From assembly GCA_039794405.1 (NCBI GenBank), contig JBDIVL010000002.1, positions 62,001 through 126,000 of the forward strand: DNA of 64,000 nucleotides, in the 5' to 3' direction. The position numbers were made by a program, and so were the translations under genes. Position 1 is the stretch's first letter. The number at the start of each line of letters is the position of its first letter. This DNA comes from JBDIVL01 sp039794405 (GTDB lineage Bacteria > Planctomycetota > Brocadiia > Brocadiales > Brocadiaceae). Under the pieces are notes generated by a model. The model saw only the letters and a program-made list of their open reading frames with translations, made no database searches and had not been told where the DNA came from. Below, one piece after another: positions 8,685 through 18,642 of the stretch.

Positions 8685-9827
8685 TTACTCACCTAGTGCA
8701 TAAATCTTCCAGTCCACACAACCGATATAGAGCGTACTTTTTGCATCAATCGCTGGTGAAGAGAGTAAAGGCTCACCAATCATTGCATTCCATTTAAGGG
8801 ACCCATCGTTATGAATAGCATATACCTTACCATCCCATGAACCAATGTAGATAACACCATTTGCGTCAATTACCGGTGATGCTGTAATTGAATTTCCGGT
8901 TTTAAATTTCCATTTTAAGGTACCATCTTTTTTTATCGCACAAAGAAAACCATCCTGTGTCCCAATATAGATTGTTTGATCAGTATCAACAGCCGGGGAA
9001 GAGTGTGTCCGGCTACCCAAGTCAAACCCCCATTTTAATGTCCCATCAAGATTAACGGCATATAATTTCCCATTCATATCGGCAATATAAACCGTACCAT
9101 CGCCAACGGCAGGAGAGGCATCCAGCTTGCCTTCTGTTTCAAGACGCCATTTTAAACTTCCGTCCGGATTCAAGGCATACAAATGTTTATCCCAGGAGCC
9201 GACATAAATGGTATTATCCGGCCCTATAGCAGGCGAAGAGGTCATAATCGGTGCTCCGGTATCATAACTCCATGAAAGCCTTCCGTTATTACCGATGGCA
9301 TAGAGTTTCCCATCGTAAGAACTAACATATACATTACCTTTTTCATCAATTACTGGTGAAGAATGAATAGCCCCCTTGGTCTGAAACTTCCACTTTAACC
9401 TTCCATTTGGTTCAACGGCGTGAAACCTTCCATCAACCGAGCCGAAATAGATAACACCATCCTTTCCAATTGCCGGAGAGGTAAATATTTCATCAGTAGC
9501 CTTAAACGCCCACATCACCTTGCCTTTTGGCGTTATTGCCAGTAAGCTCCGGTCCGTACTACCTACAAAAATATTACCTTCCGCATTTATAGCAGGAGAT
9601 GACCATATTTCCCCGGCGCTGGAAATACCCCACTTTACATTACTAAGAGACGGACCTGCAAAAGGTACCTTACCGGTCCTTTGTAAATTGTACCTGTACA
9701 TGGGGAAATTACCTGCTGCCTCCTGAGTATAGCCGGCAGAAGTAAATACGCTATAAATAACAGATATGATCATAAGCAAATAAAAAAAGATGGTAACATT
9801 CGTTGTGAAAACACTTTTTATCCTCAT
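8685..9827 (-). CDS. Exported PQQ-like beta-propeller repeat protein
   Basis: This 380-residue secreted protein has an N-terminal signal segment (IFFYLLMIISVIYSVFTSA). It is then built almost entirely from about eight tandem repeats of ~38 residues with the pattern G-x-[IV]-Y-[IV]-G-x-D-x-x-[LV]-[YH]-A-[ILV]-x-x-[DN]-G-x-L-K-W, the outer strands of a quinoprotein-alcohol-dehydrogenase-like or BamB-like propeller. No dehydrogenase catalytic residues or PQQ-binding disulfide can be recognised, so a scaffold or binding role is more likely than enzymology. ATG 9827 follows a good GGAGT ribosome site. It lies 21 bp after the LysM gene, so the two are almost certainly co-transcribed. Confidence 0.85.
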   Translation of the reverse strand: MRIKSVFTTNVTIFFYLLMIISVIYSVFTSAGYTQEAAGNFPMYRYNLQRTGKVPFAGPSLSNVKWGISSAGEIWSSPAINAEGNIFVGSTDRSLLAITPKGKVMWAFKATDEIFTSPAIGKDGVIYFGSVDGRFHAVEPNGRLKWKFQTKGAIHSSPVIDEKGNVYVSSYDGKLYAIGNNGRLSWSYDTGAPIMTSSPAIGPDNTIYVGSWDKHLYALNPDGSLKWRLETEGKLDASPAVGDGTVYIADMNGKLYAVNLDGTLKWGFDLGSRTHSSPAVDTDQTIYIGTQDGFLCAIKKDGTLKWKFKTGNSITASPVIDANGVIYIGSWDGKVYAIHNDGSLKWNAMIGEPLLSSPAIDAKSTLYIGCVDWKIYALGE

Positions 9828-9848
9828 TCTTTACTCCTTAACATAGCA

Positions 9849-10697
9849 TTAGAGATCAGGGATTGTTAATTCTTGCCCTATTTTCAAAGAATTTTGGTTC
9901 TTTAGAATTTTCCTGTTCTTATCTAATATCTTATTCCATTTTGCACTGTCATTATAATATTTTAAAGCTATTTTAGACAGCGTATCACCCTGCTGCACTA
10001 CGTGTCTTTTTATATTTGGTGCTGTGTCTTCTACTTCAGTAACATGGGAAAGCGTAGGGGTAATCATCCCTGTTTTTGCACCTTGCGATGCGGCCACTTC
10101 TTCAGCTAAAACAGGTATGATAAGGTCGGTACCTATTGTAAGGCTGTTACGGTCTTGAATTTTATCTTTATTTGCATTAAATATAAGTATCCACTTCGAG
10201 CCATCTCCATAATATTTTTTTGCAATTTTATGAAGGTCGTCTCTGTATTGGACCTTATATATCTGGAATTCCGAACTGTATTTTCCCGAATTACCGGTAG
10301 AGATGCTCTTCCAATCTTCGCTATCTGATGCTGCTGGCGTTTTTTGATCAGCCACCGTTATGTCTTTTGCCTTTTTCCACTCTCCCTCAATTACATTATC
10401 CGCTGCCACGGTTAATTGTACCGCGGTTTTATCTTTTATCGTAGCAGTCTGTTCTTTTTTTTCTGTATTTTGTACAATTGAAGTTACTTCTTTAAAAGGC
10501 CTTTCGGATTGGGATTCACCAGGAGGTGCCTGTGGTAATGTATTCATATCCAGGACACCTACTTGCGCATAATCATCTTCAATTTCAGGGATAGGAATAT
10601 TAGGTTCCTTAACAGCGGTTCTTGTGCTTAAGAAGACACCAACAATTGCCAGAATAATCACCCCTAAAATTACACCAACTTGTACGTCTCTTTTCAT
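9849..10697 (-). CDS. Membrane-anchored protein with two LysM domains
   Basis: This is a 282-residue protein with an N-terminal membrane anchor (VGVILGVIILAIVGVFL, ~7-23), a low-complexity polar linker (~30-140) and two LysM motifs. The first is at ~147-195 (YKVQYRDDLHKIAKKYYGD to LIIPV) and the second at ~233-282 (HVVQQGDTLSKIALKYYND to LTIPDL). LysM modules bind N-acetylglucosamine polymers such as peptidoglycan. The anchored topology points to a cell-envelope role, which fits its neighbours secDF and the exported propeller. Length and layout match XkdP/LysM peptidoglycan-binding proteins. Confidence 0.85.
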   Translation of the reverse strand: MKRDVQVGVILGVIILAIVGVFLSTRTAVKEPNIPIPEIEDDYAQVGVLDMNTLPQAPPGESQSERPFKEVTSIVQNTEKKEQTATIKDKTAVQLTVAADNVIEGEWKKAKDITVADQKTPAASDSEDWKSISTGNSGKYSSEFQIYKVQYRDDLHKIAKKYYGDGSKWILIFNANKDKIQDRNSLTIGTDLIIPVLAEEVAASQGAKTGMITPTLSHVTEVEDTAPNIKRHVVQQGDTLSKIALKYYNDSAKWNKILDKNRKILKNQNSLKIGQELTIPDL

Positions 10698-10861
10698 AGT
10701 TTTATCCCTTTCGAAGGCTTTTTATTTATTAGGAATGACAGACTCAACTTACATGATTTCTTCCCTGAACATTTTCAATGCATCTACTACTGCACGATAG
10801 TATCTCTCGTCTTAATTCTTAAGTACCTGAACATACGTTTTTGTATCTCTTTGGCGTCTTG

Positions 10862-10990
10862 TCAGGGTTGGTCCAATCATCCACGATTAAACCGAAACGT
10901 TTGGCACGTTTGCCAATGCCTGGCACCGATCAGAAACCGTACATTAATTCCAAACACATAGTTCAATCTGTAAGATTGAACCAGCCCTGA
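10862..10990 (-). repeat. Dispersed two-hairpin repeat, complete, inverted
   Basis: Read on the minus strand this copy has the left hairpin (GGTTCAATCTTACAGATTGAAC), a middle with TGATCGGTGCCAGGC, the block CCAAACGTTTCGGTT, and a right hairpin with some changes. It occupies most of the 415-bp gap (10698-11112) between secDF and the LysM gene, and nothing else is recognisable there. Its hairpins may separate the secDF transcript from the lysM/propeller unit. Confidence 0.75.
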
Positions 10991-11112
10991 TTCTGTTCCG
11001 TGTCTTCTTATTTCCATATTCCGTGATTACTCTTCCGGCCGGTCGGGTTAGGATTATACTTACTCCTGTTTCCTCCCAGACGGAAGCAGATTACTGGTTC
11101 ACGGAACCACTG

Positions 11113-14100
11113 CTAAACCTTTACACCTTTCTGGCTGGTTACGGTCTCCTTTCCTTGAGCTGAATAACTTTTTCGTGGAAGCGCCTGACTTCCAGAGGAA
11201 AGCCTTCTCCACCTCAGGAGCATAGGACATGCGATGAAAATGGTAGAATACGTACCTACAAGAATCCCTACCAGCATAACAAATGCAAATCCGTGAATCT
11301 CTGCTCCACCCACAAAAAACAAAGCACAAAGGACACCAATGGTTGTGATACCTGTCAAGAGAGTACGACTCAGGGTTTGGTTGATACTTTCGTTCACCAG
11401 TTCCGGAGTTAATATCTTGCCCCGGCCACTCATATTCTCTCTAATCCTGTCAAATACGACAATGGTATCGTTAAGAGAGTAACCCACCACGGTGAGAAAT
11501 GCCGCTACCATAGCACTATCCATTTTCATATTTCCAAAGAAATAGTCTGCTACTGCAACAGCACCCAGAGTGATCAGAATATCATGAATAACAGCAACAA
11601 TTGCCGAGGCGCCAAATTGGAAGTTTCCAAAACGGAACCAAACATAGAATATCGTCGCGATACATGAGAAAATGACACCTAAGATGGCCCGGCTTTTTAT
11701 TTCACTCGCAACCGTTGAACCAATACTTACAATTCTTTTAAATGGGCTAACTATTTCAAATGCACCTTTCACCGTTTGCTCAAGGCCTTTTATATCCTGT
11801 TGAGCATTGAGAGTAATGTTGACTGTTTGGTATTCCAATCCCGCTTTAAGATCTTGTTCGAGCACATTGGGATATCCAGCAGAAGCCAGAGCTTCTTCAA
11901 TAATCTCCTTTTTCAAAGGCTTTGACAATGTCATCCGGAATTGCACCTGGTCCGAAACATTTTTACTTTCTTGGTTCAACTGGGAACCAGCATCAGCCAG
12001 TTGAGCATCAAGACTCTCGGCGCCGCCGGAAACATCCCGCACCAATTCAAGCGAGACATTGATTTTCTCTTTGTATAAATTATCTTTAAATTTTTCTGTA
12101 ATATCCTCTTTAATCTTTTCCTGGACCTTCCCTGCGCTTAAAGATTGAATGTGAATAGTAAACAATTCTGATGGGGCATTTAATGCAGACACACTTTTAA
12201 CGGCATCCCTTACAGACCTTACTCCTTTCAGTATGGCTACAAATTCTTCTTTCGTCACACGCTCTTTCAGTTCTATTTTAACAGCATTACTATCAGCAAG
12301 AGAAATACCCGGAATAGAAATCATTTGTTTCACAGTCTGTTTTATATTCTGCAAACCCGTTCTTGGTCCTTCGATTTTTAATTTCCGGACACGTGCGGTC
12401 TCTGATTCCTTTGACTGTGGGGTTACCGAAACATTGTTAAACCCCTGCTTTATCAATTCCAGTTTAAGAATGAAAGGGTCCACCGGCTCACTCACTTCTA
12501 CATCCATGAAAGGCTGAGAGACTTGAGTACCTATGTCTTGCGTTTGCAGTGATTCAGTAATATCACCTAACTCCAGCTTCATATCCCGATACACAATGTT
12601 GTTCTTCAGTCCTTCAGTAAGTGAACTAATGAGTTGTTGTCGCTTTTTTTCGTCTTCCAAACCCGACAAATTTACTAAATACTCGTTCGTAGGCTGATTA
12701 ACAGGTATTATCGATATCACATCCTCTTCGCTATAACCTGCATTTCTCAGGTTTCTCTGAACAACTGCCTCATCCGTTGGTTTCTGCAGCTTGAGGTTAA
12801 AGAGAGTAGGTTTCATAAAATCAATTCCAGCAAATAAACCAGCTTTATCTAGAACACCTTTTATATCCTCTGATATTTTTTCCTTTATCTTTTCCTCATC
12901 AAGTTCTTTTATCCGGATGCCGAATTCAGTTGCATTGGATACAAATTGAGTTAAATTCTCACCAGACCAAATACTTTGGACCTCAGCCTCTCCGTAGTTT
13001 ATATCACCCAACGTAGCCCTTACAGACCCTGGTTGAGTCGGATTCTCCAAATGCAGATGGACAAGGGTACCACCGGTAAAATCGATATCATATTTCTTGT
13101 CTCCGCGAAGGACAAATAGCGTCAGCCCACCAATAATGCATGCGCCTGAAACAGCAACAAGGATAAAACGATAATTAATAAACCTGATACGCGGAATGCC
13201 GATCAGCTTAAGCATAGAAAAGTTTTTAATCCAATTTAAATCCAACAACAATTCATAAATAACTCTCGTTACAAAAATGGCTGTAAAGAGATTGATAATC
13301 AAACCCAGGATTAACGTCCATGCAAAACCCTTTACAGGCCCGGTCCCTACAGCGGCAAGTATTACTCCGGTAATTAAGGTCGTAACATTGGAATCAAAGA
13401 TAGCTGAAAATGCCCTTTCATATCCTGCTTTAACAGCCGCACGGACAGGCTTTCCTTTGGCTCTCTCTTCACGAATTCTTTCAAAGATGAGCACATTGGC
13501 ATCAATTCCCATACCGATCATAAGCACTAGACCTGCTATACCGGGAAGCGTCATAGTGGCATTGAGTAGCGCCATTGCCCCAACAACTAAAAAGACGTTT
13601 AATGCGTTTGCGCAATTGGCAACCCATCCTACCCCCATATAATAAATTCCGATGAAAAGGATAGCAAATATGCCTCCAATAGCACCGGCCAATAACCCCC
13701 TGTAAATCGAATCCCGTCCCAGACTTGGCCCAACCATGGTCTCCATTTCAAGCTCGAGATCTGCCGGAAGGCTTCCAGCACGCATAATTGCAATAAGCTC
13801 GTTGACTTCGTCTTGCGTGAAACTTCCTTCAATAATACCTTTTCCCGGAATACGGTCACGTATAACAGGTGCGGAATACAGGACACCGTCCAGGATAATT
13901 GCTAAAGGTTTACCAATATTACGTTCCGTAAGTTGTCCGAATTTAGATTTCCCTATCGCATCAAACTCAAAACCAACGACAGGCTCGATTCCCTTGCGGT
14001 CCGCATAGATCCTCGATAAATGCTCTCCGGAAATTGCTAATTTATTCTGTACAAGGTACCATTTACCCTGCTCTCCTTCTTCACCCTTTCTTTTCCGTAT

Positions 14101-14706
14101 CCAATGTTTATAATAGCCAGGAACCTGTTTTCCCTCTGAAGCTTCTTTATATTCAGGGCTATCAGTACTTGCTCCTAACCTAAACTCAAGCTTACCGAGG
14201 CGAGTAATCCGGTTCTTCAACCCTTCTATCTCTGTTCTTGTTGCACCAGGAACCTGGATAAGTATCCGATGGCTGCCCTGTTCTTGAATCCTATATTCTA
14301 TAACGCCCTGTGGATCAATCCTCTTTTTCAATACTTCAATAATTTCTTTTGTAATACCTGGATAGTCTTCACTCTCTTCAACCCTTACTTTGTAAAGTAA
14401 CTCAGAACCGCCTTTGAGATCCAATCCAAGTTTAACCTTCCCTTTCGATACATACTCAACGGTCTTGTTTTGTATTTTCTGACCATCCTTGTATTCTTCA
14501 TCGATAATCGTCTCACGCACAGTTGGATTTGTTATAAAAAGCCGTGTCCAGGACTTTTCCAATGGGGTACGCTCTACGACTTTGCCATCGATCTCTTTTA
14601 CGCGTTCTTTCTTTATGACTTTTTCTGATGGTGGAAATAAGACCATTATGCCAATGGCAATAATTACCACAATAAGAGGAATTTTCCACCTTAAGTTTTT
14701 TGACAT
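11113..14706 (-). CDS. secDF: SecD-SecF fusion, protein-export membrane protein
   Basis: This 1197-residue fusion of the SecYEG accessory subunits uses proton motive force to aid preprotein translocation. The SecD half has TM1 (~8-24), VKLGLDLKGGSELLYKV (~90), periplasmic P1 (IDPQGVIEYRIQEQG) and five C-terminal TM segments containing GMGIDANVLIFERIREE. The SecF half starts with a TM near 515, then YDIDFTGG near 540, and ends with TMs containing GYSLNDTIVVFDRIREN. Between ~540 and ~995 lies about 450 residues of mostly periplasmic sequence, far more than in ordinary SecF, containing several repeated ferredoxin-like alpha/beta units. The start has the ribosome site TGAGGAGA. It is co-linear with yajC, 81 bp upstream. 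Confidence 0.95.
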   Translation of the reverse strand: MSKNLRWKIPLIVVIIAIGIMVLFPPSEKVIKKERVKEIDGKVVERTPLEKSWTRLFITNPTVRETIIDEEYKDGQKIQNKTVEYVSKGKVKLGLDLKGGSELLYKVRVEESEDYPGITKEIIEVLKKRIDPQGVIEYRIQEQGSHRILIQVPGATRTEIEGLKNRITRLGKLEFRLGASTDSPEYKEASEGKQVPGYYKHWIRKRKGEEGEQGKWYLVQNKLAISGEHLSRIYADRKGIEPVVGFEFDAIGKSKFGQLTERNIGKPLAIILDGVLYSAPVIRDRIPGKGIIEGSFTQDEVNELIAIMRAGSLPADLELEMETMVGPSLGRDSIYRGLLAGAIGGIFAILFIGIYYMGVGWVANCANALNVFLVVGAMALLNATMTLPGIAGLVLMIGMGIDANVLIFERIREERAKGKPVRAAVKAGYERAFSAIFDSNVTTLITGVILAAVGTGPVKGFAWTLILGLIINLFTAIFVTRVIYELLLDLNWIKNFSMLKLIGIPRIRFINYRFILVAVSGACIIGGLTLFVLRGDKKYDIDFTGGTLVHLHLENPTQPGSVRATLGDINYGEAEVQSIWSGENLTQFVSNATEFGIRIKELDEEKIKEKISEDIKGVLDKAGLFAGIDFMKPTLFNLKLQKPTDEAVVQRNLRNAGYSEEDVISIIPVNQPTNEYLVNLSGLEDEKKRQQLISSLTEGLKNNIVYRDMKLELGDITESLQTQDIGTQVSQPFMDVEVSEPVDPFILKLELIKQGFNNVSVTPQSKESETARVRKLKIEGPRTGLQNIKQTVKQMISIPGISLADSNAVKIELKERVTKEEFVAILKGVRSVRDAVKSVSALNAPSELFTIHIQSLSAGKVQEKIKEDITEKFKDNLYKEKINVSLELVRDVSGGAESLDAQLADAGSQLNQESKNVSDQVQFRMTLSKPLKKEIIEEALASAGYPNVLEQDLKAGLEYQTVNITLNAQQDIKGLEQTVKGAFEIVSPFKRIVSIGSTVASEIKSRAILGVIFSCIATIFYVWFRFGNFQFGASAIVAVIHDILITLGAVAVADYFFGNMKMDSAMVAAFLTVVGYSLNDTIVVFDRIRENMSGRGKILTPELVNESINQTLSRTLLTGITTIGVLCALFFVGGAEIHGFAFVMLVGILVGTYSTIFIACPMLLRWRRLSSGSQALPRKSYSAQGKETVTSQKGVKV

Positions 14707-14787
14707 TTCTTTCTCCTCAACAGGCTCCCTTTCCGTTGTTTATAACTTATAGCAAATATTTTTATTAATAATCTTAGATAATAAAAT

Positions 14788-15156
14788 CTACTTTGTTTCT
14801 TTACTTTCTTTTGTAATTTCTTTTTGCTCTTCCATATCATCATCATGAGAAACTTCAAGCACGGTAACGATTGAGCTTCTATCTACTTTAATCTTTATAT
14901 CCCTGGCATCATCCACACGGAGAATAACCTCATTTTCTCTCAGAGATGTGATAGTTCCATGAATTCCACCTGCTGTTACTACCCGGTCGTTCTTTTTAAT
15001 CCGGGATAAAAGATCCTTGCGTTCCCTTTCCTTTCTCTTCTGCGGCCTCAATATCAAAAAGTACATTACAACAAACATCAGGATAAAAGGAAGTAGCATT
15101 GATAACATACCACCTGGTGATGACGGCTTTCCAGTTGCTTCTAGTAAAAAAAGCAT
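14788..15156 (-). CDS. yajC: Preprotein translocase subunit YajC
   Basis: This 122-residue single-pass membrane protein is the YajC subunit that associates with SecDF. A hydrophobic segment (MLSMLLPFILMFVVMYFLIL, ~18-37) is followed by the family hallmark RPQKRKERERK, then a cytoplasmic beta-rich domain with DRVVTAGGIHGTITSL and VILRVDD. The charged tail is long. ATG 15156 is preceded by TTAGGAGGAATAG, an excellent ribosome site. The order tgt-yajC-secDF is a classic conserved arrangement. Confidence 0.96.
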   Translation of the reverse strand: MLFLLEATGKPSSPGGMLSMLLPFILMFVVMYFLILRPQKRKERERKDLLSRIKKNDRVVTAGGIHGTITSLRENEVILRVDDARDIKIKVDRSSIVTVLEVSHDDDMEEQKEITKESKETK

Positions 15157-15194
15157 TCTATTCCTCCTAACGGTGTTAAAAAATTACCTTAAAA

Positions 15195-16298
15195 TTATTC
15201 TGATTGTTTTAATAAAAAATTACCTTTAAAATTCTTGAATTCGCCCCTCGTAATAGAATCTCTCACCTGCTCCATAAAATTCTGGAAATAGAAGATATTG
15301 TGAAGAGACATCAAAGTTAATCCCAAGATTTCTTTTGCCATGAAGAGATGTCTTAAATAAGCTCTGGTAAAATTCTGGCAAGTATAACAGCTACACATTT
15401 CATCAAGGGGGTTTTTATCTTCTTTATATTGGCTATTCAATATTTTTACCTTACCCGTACTGGTAAAGGCACATCCGTTCCTTCCATTCCGTGTGGGAAC
15501 AACACAATCAAGCATGTCAATCCCACGTTCTACGGCATTGAGGATATCAATAGGAAACCCGACACCCATCAAATATCTTGGCTTATCACCCGGTAAATAA
15601 TCCACCGTATAATCGAGCACTTCATTCATTAAAAGTGTTCCCTCCCCAACACTCAGCCCCCCGATCGCATATCCCCTGAAACCCATTTCCACAAGTTTTT
15701 TCGCACATTCAATACGAAGATCCTTAAATACACTTCCCTGTACAATACCAAAGAGCGTTTGTTGCTTGTTTTCATGGGCCTGTAAACAACGTTCTGCCCA
15801 GTCAATTGTCCTTCTTACGGCCACACATGCCCTATCCTGTTCACTGGGATATGGTACGCACTCATCGAACGCCATAATAATATCTGCCCCAATGTCGTTT
15901 TGTATTTGTATCATTCTCTCAGGTGTGAGAAATAATTTAGTTCCATCGATAGGCGACTGAAACTCTACCCCGTCGTCTGAAACCTTTGTCAAACCCGTAA
16001 GAGAAAAAACCTGAAACCCGCCACTATCAGTAATAATTGCGCCATCCCAACCCATAAACTTATGGAGGCATCCAAACTGCTTAACAATTTTTTCACCAGG
16101 CCTCAGGCAGAGATGATACGCGTTACACAGAATAATCTTTGTATTGGTCTCCTTTAACTGCTCAGGGGTCAGAGACTTAATAGTCCCTTGTGTACCTACA
16201 GGCATAAAAGCGGGAGTAGGAATATCACGGCCTGCCAATCGGATTATACCACACCGGGCTTTTGTCTGCCTGTCAACTGCAAGGACTCTAAAATCCAA
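15195..16298 (-). CDS. tgt: tRNA-guanine transglycosylase (Tgt)
   Basis: This 367-residue enzyme exchanges guanine 34 of GUN-anticodon tRNAs for a queuosine precursor. Key elements are present: TDSGGFQVFSL (catalytic Asp), FDECVPY, the nucleophile Asp region DMLDCVVPTRNGRNG, and the zinc site C-x-C-x2-C (CSCYTC) with the later His in SLHNIFYF. Translation appears to start at TTG 16298, five bases after GGAGG. It is 38 bp upstream of yajC. queH lies two genes upstream, so queuosine synthesis genes are grouped here. Confidence 0.96.
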   Translation of the reverse strand: MDFRVLAVDRQTKARCGIIRLAGRDIPTPAFMPVGTQGTIKSLTPEQLKETNTKIILCNAYHLCLRPGEKIVKQFGCLHKFMGWDGAIITDSGGFQVFSLTGLTKVSDDGVEFQSPIDGTKLFLTPERMIQIQNDIGADIIMAFDECVPYPSEQDRACVAVRRTIDWAERCLQAHENKQQTLFGIVQGSVFKDLRIECAKKLVEMGFRGYAIGGLSVGEGTLLMNEVLDYTVDYLPGDKPRYLMGVGFPIDILNAVERGIDMLDCVVPTRNGRNGCAFTSTGKVKILNSQYKEDKNPLDEMCSCYTCQNFTRAYLRHLFMAKEILGLTLMSLHNIFYFQNFMEQVRDSITRGEFKNFKGNFLLKQSE

Positions 16299-16319
16299 TA
16301 ACGCCTCCAGAGAGGGGTA

Positions 16320-17519
16320 TTAGTATATCCGAACCAATTCTATCTTTGGATAATAATATTTTAAAATAGCGGTCCATTGAATACCCTTTTCAGCCATAGT
16401 TCGGGCACCATACTGACACATCCCGACACCATGTCCCCAGCCCCTTCCTGAAAAAGTAATACTTTTTCCATTATCTTTAGAATGAAATGCCGTGCTGTAC
16501 AGATAATTTGGACCAACCAGGAGCCGAAATTCATTGGCGTTCATTTCTTTGATTCCATCAGCAGCAGAAATTTCAACCTTGGAACCATGATTCCCATTCC
16601 CAGGGTCCGTAATGTTTACTGTCTGAATATCTGAAACGTAAACATTCGCTTCCCTCAGCCTTTTTTCTATGCTCGACTTGCTGATATCTGCACTCCAGCT
16701 AGCATATTTTGAGTTACTGCAGTAATTACACGCCACTCCACCTAAAGGCGGTATACTGCTTTTCCCAAATACATGGCAAATATCTTCCGTATGTCCACCA
16801 CACGTACTGTGAAAATAGGCGGGAAAAACGTTCCAATCGTACACCATAATAATTCCCTTTGTTTCTTGCACAATCCTGGTAGTCTTTGCAGTTTCACCTG
16901 ATGTACCCCGATACGCAAGTTCCAAGGTATCCAAATGATAAACTTCACCCCGTCTTATCTTCTTTTTATATATTGCATACGTTCTTGCCGTCACAGCTTG
17001 AGCCTTAAGAGCCTCTTCATTCCATGATTGTGGCATTTCACTCCCGATAACAGAAGCAACAAAACTCTCAAGATCCAGCTCTCCAATTATTGAAAATCTG
17101 TTATTCTGCTGCTGTAGCACCCTAATCTCACCACGGTACCGTACGTTATTTATCTCAATCCCGCCATCCTGAATGCTCGTAATCCTTAATTCACTATAGC
17201 CATAATGCTTATTTCCAATATTTATACCGCCATTTGCTAGAGAAATTAAGGACTTTTGTAACCCTTGACCCTGATCTATAATATTCGTTAAGCTGCCAGT
17301 AACCTGGTAACAACCATAAATAGCTAACTGAGCTTCCCGGACATCTTTCACGATAATGACCCTTATAATAGGCGCCTTATCGAGGATAGGACCGTAATCG
17401 TATACCCCATCTTGAACTCCTGGAGTACTTTTCTGGCATGAAAAAGATAATCCTGCCGATATTACTGGTAATATTATGGCAACCATAAGGAATAAAACTC
17501 TACTCATGCCATCTTGCAT
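16320..17519 (-). CDS. SpoIID/LytB domain protein, exported
   Basis: This 399-residue protein has an N-terminal hydrophobic signal (VLFLMVAIILPVISAGLSF) and a cysteine after it that could carry lipid, although the lipobox is not canonical. The SpoIID/LytB region holds VIGSEMPQSWNEEALKAQAV, ARTYA, CGGHTEDI and the closing GRGWGHGVGMCQYGA. In SpoIID this fold is a peptidoglycan lytic transglycosylase acting on denuded glycan. In non-sporulating bacteria the role is unsettled but cell-envelope remodelling is likely. A second in-frame ATG at 17507 is possible; neither start has a strong ribosome site. It lies 21 bp upstream of tgt. Confidence 0.88.
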   Translation of the reverse strand: MQDGMSRVLFLMVAIILPVISAGLSFSCQKSTPGVQDGVYDYGPILDKAPIIRVIIVKDVREAQLAIYGCYQVTGSLTNIIDQGQGLQKSLISLANGGINIGNKHYGYSELRITSIQDGGIEINNVRYRGEIRVLQQQNNRFSIIGELDLESFVASVIGSEMPQSWNEEALKAQAVTARTYAIYKKKIRRGEVYHLDTLELAYRGTSGETAKTTRIVQETKGIIMVYDWNVFPAYFHSTCGGHTEDICHVFGKSSIPPLGGVACNYCSNSKYASWSADISKSSIEKRLREANVYVSDIQTVNITDPGNGNHGSKVEISAADGIKEMNANEFRLLVGPNYLYSTAFHSKDNGKSITFSGRGWGHGVGMCQYGARTMAEKGIQWTAILKYYYPKIELVRIY

Positions 17520-17635
17520 CCATAAGGTATTGATGGAGAAGTAGTATGCGCACCTTGCAGTACGTATCTATACAGACAAATCACGTCTAACGCAGGGTCC
17601 AAGAAAAAATTGTTATTTTCCCCATGCCCTTCGGT

Positions 17636-18271
17636 TTACTCAAAACAATCACACCTTTGCAGTCTTTCTTTGCTACCCGAACTCTTAAGAATATTTTCCT
17701 TATCTTTACTATGTGGGCTATTCCCTTTGTACAATTCCCGAGTAGTATCCCTATATCTCTCATATTCACTGAAAATACAACCGCAATAGCCTTGTCTATA
17801 AATCATTTTTTTCCTGGCTATTTCGTGGCTGCAATCAGATAAACGGCGATAGTCCCGGTAAATAAACTCTATCCCATATTCTTGCGACAAGGTTTCTGAA
17901 AGCATTTTCAATTGATCGTGGTTTTGATATACGCTAAATAACATCGTAGACGTAAAGCCATGAAATCTATTTTGCTTTGCATAATCTACAATATACCTCA
18001 GCCGCATGGCATAACAATCAAAACAGCGATCGTTTCCCTCATAATTAACCTTTTTCAAATACTCTCTCAAGCCATAATCTTCATAATAAACTACTGGAAT
18101 AGGATCGCTCTCTTGAAACACGCGCAATGCTTTCAATCTCTTTCTAAACTCAAGAAATGGATGTATATTTGGATTATAAAAAAATCCGGTAACCTTGAAA
18201 CCTTCCCTTCTCAATTCCTCTAACGGTGCACACAAGCAACATGCACAGCAGATATGCAACAACAGATCCAT
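17636..18271 (-). CDS. queH: Epoxyqueuosine reductase QueH
   Basis: This 211-residue protein belongs to the QueH (former DUF208) family, which reduces epoxyqueuosine to queuosine in tRNA as an alternative to QueG. The conserved cysteines are present: HICCACCLCAP at the N-terminus, RCFDCYAMRL in the middle and YCGCIFSEYER near the C-terminus, which bind an iron-sulfur cluster and a second metal. ATG 18271 follows TGAGGATTTTCT. The C-terminal ~30 residues are a charged lineage-specific tail ending RCDCFE. It lies upstream of the spoIID-like and tgt genes, consistent with a queuosine grouping. Confidence 0.95.
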   Translation of the reverse strand: MDLLLHICCACCLCAPLEELRREGFKVTGFFYNPNIHPFLEFRKRLKALRVFQESDPIPVVYYEDYGLREYLKKVNYEGNDRCFDCYAMRLRYIVDYAKQNRFHGFTSTMLFSVYQNHDQLKMLSETLSQEYGIEFIYRDYRRLSDCSHEIARKKMIYRQGYCGCIFSEYERYRDTTRELYKGNSPHSKDKENILKSSGSKERLQRCDCFE

Positions 18272-18642
18272 AGAAAATCCTCAGACAGGTAGTGCCGGAG
18301 CGCCTGCCAAAATAAATTCCATAGGTTCAAAGCAGCAAGTATCAGATTGATGATCTTCGATTAAAACAATTGCCAATCGCCCCGTTTGCTTAATTTTTGA
18401 TAGGCTATGAGCCTACCCTGCCTGCCTCCACCAACCCATTACTCTGCTCTATATCAAGAATCTTGGCGTGCTGCGCCAAGGATGTTTCGGTGAATCTTCT
18501 CGCCGAAACAACGCAGCTCATAGATATACATGGGTTCGGTACGAGGCACACAAAAACATCCAAAAACTATAGAGTTTTTAGGTTAGCGGAATTCCTTGAA
18601 TTAACCCAAGAAATACGAAAAACCCTATGAACTCAGAAAACT
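18272..18642. other. Intergenic region with two strong hairpins
   Basis: There is no credible ORF between ruvB and queH. CTTGGCG-TGCT-GCGCCAAG (around 18463-18481) and GTTTCGG with CCGAAAC (around 18485-18510) form adjacent stem-loops, and GGCTATGAGCC lies just before them. The motif TTGAATTAAC at its right end recurs near 51532. It may be a degenerate inverted-repeat element or a structured RNA segment; I do not recognise a known RNA family. Confidence 0.4.
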
